Shown here: positions 33,846-37,086 of the stretch, piece by piece
Layout of the letters: every line of letters begins with the position of its first letter
How positions within the stretch are numbered: position 1 is the first letter of the stretch
Origin: Archaeoglobus sp. JdFR-22
Lineage (GTDB): Archaea; Halobacteriota; Archaeoglobi; Archaeoglobales; Archaeoglobaceae
NCBI GenBank assembly: GCA_002010045.1
Contig: MTMJ01000122.1
Span: forward strand, 1 to 37,086
DNA length: 37,086 nucleotides
Direction: 5' to 3'
Position numbers and translations under genes: made by a program
Notes under the pieces: model-generated
The model's database searches: none
What the model saw: the letters and a program-made list of their open reading frames with translations, nothing else
What the model was told of the DNA's origin: nothing

Positions 33846-33934
33846 GGGCCGGTAGCTCAGACAGGTCGGAGCAGCGGACTCTTAAGTTCTGCAGGGAAAT
33901 CCGTCGGTCGGGGGTTCGAATCCCTCCCGGCCCG
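33846..33934 (+). tRNA. tRNA-Lys (anticodon CTT) with intron
   Basis: Acceptor strands GGGCCGG (33846-33852) and CCGGCCC (33927-33933) pair fully, with discriminator G 33934. The D arm is GCTC/GAGC, the anticodon stem GCGGA (33874-33878) with TCCGT (33900-33904), and the T arm GGGGG-TTCGAAT-CCCTC. The anticodon loop is CT-CTT-A-A once a 14-nt intron (33885-33898) is removed, giving anticodon CTT. CCA is not encoded. A TATA-like sequence (AGTTAAGTAAAT) lies near 33817. The preceding 230-base gap after the helicase gene has no other recognisable content. Genes downstream look like an integrated element. Confidence 0.93.
33885..33898 (+). other. 14-nt tRNA intron at position 37/38
   Basis: The insert AGTTCTGCAGGGAA interrupts the anticodon loop at the canonical position. 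A bulge-helix-bulge can be drawn: loop bases CTCT (33879-33882) pair with intron AGGG (33893-33896) as a four-base helix. It is flanked by three-base bulges TA^A and AA^A that contain the two cleavage sites, and the anticodon stem serves as the outer helix. The intron-side stem is very short. Confidence 0.8.
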
Positions 33935-33984
33935 CTCTTCTCAGATAGAGTAACCTAAATGTTTTCAAAGGAATCCATCAAAAG

Positions 33985-34010
33985 GCATATATATCTATAT
34001 ACATATGAAT
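33985..34010 (+). promoter_or_regulatory. Promoter and possible autoregulatory site of vapBC
   Basis: GCATATATATC is centred near 33990, 25 nt before the antitoxin ATG, indicating a leaderless transcript. It continues into an imperfect palindrome catatatatc-tatatacatatg up to about 34006. VapB-VapC complexes usually repress their own promoter by binding such inverted repeats; this binding is inferred. Confidence 0.5.
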
Positions 34011-34014
34011 AACT

Positions 34015-34233
34015 ATGGCAAAGACGATAGCTGTTTCCGATGATGTTTATGAAATGCTATCCAAGGCTAAGATGAAGAATGAATCTTTCAGCAGTGTAAT
34101 TAGGAGACTTTTGAAAAGGCAAAAGATAAGCGATATCCCAAAAATTTTTGATGAAGACGAGTGGGCTAAAGTTGAGAAAGCATTCAAAGAACAAAAAAAG
34201 CTTGACACAAAAAGAACAAGGGAGTTACTTTAG
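34015..34233 (+). CDS. vapB: VapB-type antitoxin
   Basis: 72 residues. The N-terminal half KTIAVSDDVYEMLSKAKMKN plus SFSSVIRRLLKR is the ribbon-helix-helix-like, DUF217-type antitoxin DNA-binding region found with archaeal VapC toxins. The charged C-terminal half (FDEDEWAKVEKAFKEQKK) would bind and block the toxin. The toxin gene starts at the base after the stop. It is the first gene after tRNA-Lys, in the accessory region. Confidence 0.88.
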   Translation: MAKTIAVSDDVYEMLSKAKMKNESFSSVIRRLLKRQKISDIPKIFDEDEWAKVEKAFKEQKKLDTKRTRELL

Positions 34234-34638
34234 ATGTATCTTTTTGATACAACTTTTGTTATTGATTTATTTAAGCAAGAGGATAAAGCCTTAAAAAAAG
34301 CAGAATCTGCAGATCAGTCACCAGTTTTAAAAGCAATATCAATTGTGACAGTTCATGAAGTTTTAAGAGGCATTTACTATCTGTATGAAGGTAAAAAGCT
34401 TGAAGAGAAGTTAACTCTTGCTGAATCAGCATTGAGCAAGTTTGATATCATACCCTATGAATATACCATTGCTAAAAAAGCTGCAGAAATTGACGCTGGT
34501 CTGGTAAAAAGCGGAAAAATGATTGCCTTCCCTGATGTTGTTATTGCAGCAACTTCGTTGGCCTATAATTTAAAACTGGTGACAAGAAATAAAAAACACT
34601 TTGAGAGAATTGATGGACTTGAAATTGAGGGTTATTAG
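34234..34638 (+). CDS. vapC: VapC PIN-domain ribonuclease toxin
   Basis: 134 residues, one PIN domain. The acidic metal-binding residues are Asp5 (LFDTTFVIDLF), Glu42 (VTVHEVLRG) and Asp101 (AFPDVVIAATS), with the closing LVTRNKKHFERIDGLEI strand-helix. Family members cut RNA, often tRNA or rRNA, when not bound by VapB. The gene abuts vapB, and AAGGGAG lies upstream of its ATG. All key residues are intact, so the pair may still be active, unlike the decayed integrase nearby. After the gene are about 130 bases with an A+T-rich promoter-like stretch (ACGTTATAAATT, about 34663-34674). Confidence 0.93.
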   Translation: MYLFDTTFVIDLFKQEDKALKKAESADQSPVLKAISIVTVHEVLRGIYYLYEGKKLEEKLTLAESALSKFDIIPYEYTIAKKAAEIDAGLVKSGKMIAFPDVVIAATSLAYNLKLVTRNKKHFERIDGLEIEGY

Positions 34639-34770
34639 TTCCTTTTTTGTTGTAAATACTTACGTTATAAATTTACCCACAAAAGTTTTTGTGATTTGAG
34701 ATGCTGGAACCTTGCACGCAGGATATAATGCAAGCGACACTGATTTATTTTCAGGTGGCGGAGAGTTCCT

Positions 34771-35400
34771 ATGAAGGGTATGTGCTACATCTGCAACAAA
34801 ACGTTCAGCAAGGCTGGAATGACAAAACACCTGAAAACGCACTTGAAGGACGATGGAGACACAAAACTTTTTCACATCATGGTCGATGGATTGTATCAAC
34901 CTCAATATTGGCTCCACATCGAAATTAAAGCGAATGCGAAGCTGCAAGATCTCGATCAATTTTTAAGGGATATATGGCTTGAGTGCTGCTTGCATTTGAG
35001 TGCATTCGAGATCGATGGAGTTGAGTACCATTCCATGCCTGAAGGTGAAAGGGGTATGTATTTTAAGCTGGGCAGAGTACTAAATCCAAGAATGGAATTC
35101 TACCACATCTACGACTTTGGCACTTCAACAGAGCTGAGGCTCAGAGTTGTATCTGAGAGAACGGGAAAGATCGATAAGAAGGTTAGAATTCTTGCAAGGA
35201 ATGAACCACCAGATATAAGATGTGGCTGTGGTGAAAAAGCAAAGTGGATCTGTCCGATATGCCTTGTTGAGATTGAGGAAAACTTCTATTTCTGCGATGA
35301 ATGCGCAAAGGAACATGAGTGTGGAGAAGACATGCTTCTGCCAGTCGTTAACTCACCAAGATGCGGTGTTTGCGGGTACGAGGGTGGTAAATACGATTGA
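34771..35400 (+). CDS. C2H2 zinc-finger / plasmid pRiA4b ORF-3-like protein
   Basis: 209 residues. The N-terminus is a C2H2 finger: Cys5, Cys8, His20 and His24 (CYICNKTFSKAGMTKHLKTH). The middle (about 35-140) has QYWLHIEIKANAKLQDLDQF, then LRDIWLECCLHLSAFEI, matching the pRiA4b ORF-3/IS1096-passenger family. The C-terminus has a cluster of zinc-ribbon pairs (CGCG, CPIC, CDEC, CGVCG). The family is common on plasmids and mobile elements, and its function is not established; the fingers suggest nucleic-acid binding. A GGCGGAG element lies upstream of the ATG. The decayed integrase begins five bases after its stop, so both may have travelled together. Confidence 0.8.
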   Translation: MKGMCYICNKTFSKAGMTKHLKTHLKDDGDTKLFHIMVDGLYQPQYWLHIEIKANAKLQDLDQFLRDIWLECCLHLSAFEIDGVEYHSMPEGERGMYFKLGRVLNPRMEFYHIYDFGTSTELRLRVVSERTGKIDKKVRILARNEPPDIRCGCGEKAKWICPICLVEIEENFYFCDECAKEHECGEDMLLPVVNSPRCGVCGYEGGKYD

Positions 35401-35405
35401 GGAAA

Positions 35406-36051
35406 ATGATAAGAATTGAAAGTGGCAAGGATATCGTCATAATCAGATTTCCTTACAATCCAGACTACATTGCTAAAATTAAAGCCGTTAAAGGCTACAG
35501 GTGGCATCCCGATGGAAAGTACTGGAGTATTCCGTATTCTGAACTCGGAAATCTTCTGTCAGCATTTAATGACAGTAGAATTGAAGTTGGTCCTTCTGTC
35601 TGGCTTTACGAACTTGAGAAAGAACTAATAGCAAGAAAGTACAGCAGGAGAACAGTAAAGCTTTATCTGCATTACAACGAAGAATTCCTGAAATTCAGCG
35701 GGAAAATACCATATCAGATATCCAACGTTTAAAGAATATGTTGAGAAATACAAGCCAGAAAAGTCGCTGTTTCCGGGGCAGAGGAAAGACAAGCATATTT
35801 CAACGAGAACCGTGCAGAAGATATTTGATAATGCATGCAAGAAAGCCGGGATAGCAAAGGAGGTTACAGTTCACTCCTTGAGCATTTATTTGCAACCCAT
35901 CTGCTTGAAAGGTGTTGATTTGAGATATATTCAGATGGCTGATCATAAGCATTCAAAAACAACAGAGATTTATACTCACGTGAGCACCAAGAATTTGAGT
36001 TGGATAAGGAGTCCGCTGGATATGTTTGAAGGTGAGAAGCATCCAGAATGA
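35406..36051 (+). pseudogene. Decayed XerA/XerC-type tyrosine recombinase
   Basis: The N-terminal part (35406-35732) has a short HARP-like region (GYRWHPDGKYWSIPYSE) and a SAM-like core-binding domain (LEKELIARKYSRRTVKLYLH), then stops. The C-terminal part continues in another frame (about 35701-36051): KYKPEKSLFPGQRKDKHIS, RTVQKIFDNACKKAGIAKE and TTEIYTHVS with the catalytic Tyr. Lost are the segment with the first catalytic Arg and the Lys (roughly 100 or more residues expected there) and the HSLRH box, where a one-base and a two-base deletion leave HSL-SIYLQP; the LGH box reads ADH. In the shifted frame the original HLFATHLLE can still be read. It cannot be an active recombinase. Its origin was probably the integrase of the element at tRNA-Lys. 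Confidence 0.88.
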
Positions 36052-36054
36052 GTG

Positions 36055-36102
36055 TATATGCAATGCAGATATAACTCAAATTGGGGATGATATATGCAAT
36101 GC
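36055..36102. repeat. 12-bp direct repeats before the restriction gene
   Basis: TATATGCAATGC occurs at 36055-36066 and again at 36091-36102, a 36-base period, in the 100-base gap between the integrase remnant and the restriction gene. The second copy overlaps a TATA-like GATATATGC about 60 nt before the ATG. It may be an operator for restriction-gene control. Confidence 0.6.
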
Positions 36103-36154
36103 GTATATGAACGAGTTGTGCGACATGCCCGTAAAAATAAGGAGGAAATAAAAG

Positions 36155-37069
36155 ATGTATGACTTTGAATTTGGATCAAGAACAGCAAAAGGTGGATTTG
36201 CGAACGAAAAAGCAATTTGTAATAAGTTCAACAATTGGAAAGAGGATGAAGAAGCAAAATTATGGTTAAAAATAATGGGATATGATTTAAACAAAGTAGA
36301 TTATGTCAAAGCAATTCAAATCCCAACTCGAATAAAAAAGAGTGATGTAAGAAAATACGGATTCACTGAGGAAGAGTATGAAGAATTGATTCATTTCAAA
36401 AAAACAGATGTACAAGTACAGATAAGATTAATTATTCGTGTAAATAATGCTCTGAAAGTTGAGAACTTATCATTAAAAAAAGCAAATTCGGATGCTGATT
36501 ATAATCAAGTAGATAAGAGATGGGTGGATTCTTATCAAGAGATGTGGCACTTTGATGATGAAATAGCATTAGCTTTAAAATTATTTACTGGATAAATAGA
36601 TCCATCATTACATCCACAAATGCTGAAAGTAAAATCATCACAATTAAGGGACCCAAGAAGAGCATTTTTGACAGAAATGCGAGAAGATATTGTTAAAAGA
36701 ATTATATCATTTTTTACTAATAACAAAATCCTCGTAGTTAGCGACATTCTAAAAGGGAGGGGTGGTTTTGCAGCAGATTGGATGTTAGTAACAAGATACA
36801 ACAGAATGAACGATACAACTACTTGGATTCTAAAAGACATAAACACAGCAATGAATTTCTTTGGAAAAGGGGATGTTAGAGTTTCTCCGAGAGGAAGTTT
36901 ATATATCGGAAGGATAACGATGCAAAGAAAAGGAGGGACTCCAGACCCGACTAAATTACAATTTAAAATTAAGCCATGTGATCTTTTTATAGTATTTGAC
37001 ATAACTTACTTAACCAAAATTCAAAAATTCCTTAACCCACTTCTCCGCAAAACTGATTCTCTGAGCTAG
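36155..37069 (+). pseudogene. HinP1I-family restriction endonuclease interrupted by one in-frame TAA
   Basis: A single frame of 305 codons is broken only by TAA 36593-36595. The first 146 residues match HinP1I-type enzymes (GCGC cutters): FEFGSRTAKGGFANEK, ENLSLKKANSDADYNQVDKR and SYQEMWHFDDEIA, ending LKLFTG. After the stop the same frame continues with DPRRAFLTEMRED, VVSDILKGRGGFAADWMLV, SPRGSLYIGRITMQRKGG and LQFKIKPCDLF. HinP1I continues its LFTG with Glu, so GAA to TAA explains the break. Catalytic Asp85 and Lys108 are present; the Gln of the HinP1I QxK motif is Ser106. A perfect AAGGAGG precedes the first ATG, while ATG 36620 has none. No methyltransferase gene lies in the window. Confidence 0.88.
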
Positions 37070-37086
37070 CTGGTAAAAACTACTGG

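Noticed and set aside
35701-36051. Programmed frameshift in the integrase
   Set aside because: More than the frame is lost: the catalytic core segment and the HSLRH box are missing, so frameshifting could not restore an enzyme.
36593-36595. Stop codon read as selenocysteine or pyrrolysine in the HinP1I-like gene
   Set aside because: The codon is TAA; recoding to these residues uses TGA or TAG. A point mutation from GAA is simpler.
36620-37069. Independent gene for the second half of the restriction enzyme
   Set aside because: Same frame as the first half, no ribosome site at ATG 36620, and the sequence is the C-terminal half of one enzyme.

Overview
The window is archaeal chromosome, most likely from the Archaeoglobi (Archaeoglobales or a close relative). 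It carries myo-inositol-1-phosphate synthase, the archaeal HMG-CoA synthase/thiolase/DUF35 trio, transcription factor S, archaeosortase A with archaetidylserine genes, PdxST, a PAS-DUF835 regulator, an intron-bearing tRNA-Lys and a multiheme cytochrome. The promoter of its small heat-shock gene has a CTAAC-N5-GTTAG palindrome, the motif known for the heat-shock regulator HSR1 of Archaeoglobus fulgidus. The DNA is A+T-rich by eye and densely packed. First genes usually have a TATA box 24-28 bp before the start codon (leaderless pattern), while genes inside operons have Shine-Dalgarno sites.

Layout. 1-4.7 kb: the tail of a membrane protein, a lipoprotein, a DUF6125/flavin reductase pair, a metallophosphoesterase and a YkgJ-type cysteine-cluster protein from a shared divergent promoter region, a small membrane protein, DUF371 and an Lrp/AsnC regulator. 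4.8-8.1 kb (minus strand): a mevalonate entry operon (HTH regulator, HMG-CoA synthase, thiolase, DUF35 zinc-ribbon protein). 8.3-15.6 kb (plus): ino1-purC-carA-carB-larB. 15.7-17.4 kb: a membrane-anchored nine-heme cytochrome c and a di-heme cytochrome b. 17.6-20.9 kb: DUF2299, an EF-Tu-domain-like protein, and a minus-strand set of PHP, NUDIX, TFS and a coiled-coil protein. 21.0-24.6 kb: archaeosortase, archaetidylserine decarboxylase and synthase, MptD and a Tyr/Gly-rich PGF-pre-PGF surface protein. 24.7-30.2 kb: a PAS-PAS-DUF835-winged-helix regulator, LeuC/HacA, a GAF/PAS sensor without a kinase domain, and Hsp20 under a palindromic operator. 30.4-33.6 kb: pdxS-pdxT and an SF1 helicase.

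33.8-37.1 kb is different. It starts at a tRNA-Lys(CTT) with a 14-nt intron and continues with VapBC, a zinc-finger pRiA4b ORF-3-like protein, a decayed tyrosine recombinase and a HinP1I-like restriction endonuclease interrupted by one in-frame TAA. This looks like a decaying element integrated at the tRNA gene and running past the window end.

Together: isoprenoid supply (mevalonate operon), polar head groups (inositol phosphate, archaetidylserine) and lipid-linked protein anchoring (archaeosortase) are all represented, so a good part of the window concerns the archaeal envelope. The cytochrome pair suggests respiratory electron transfer across the membrane. The items most worth follow-up are the cytochrome module, the duplicated four-cysteine GAF sensor, the missing thiolase nucleophile, the archaeosortase locus with its unusual neighbour protein, and the tRNA-linked island.
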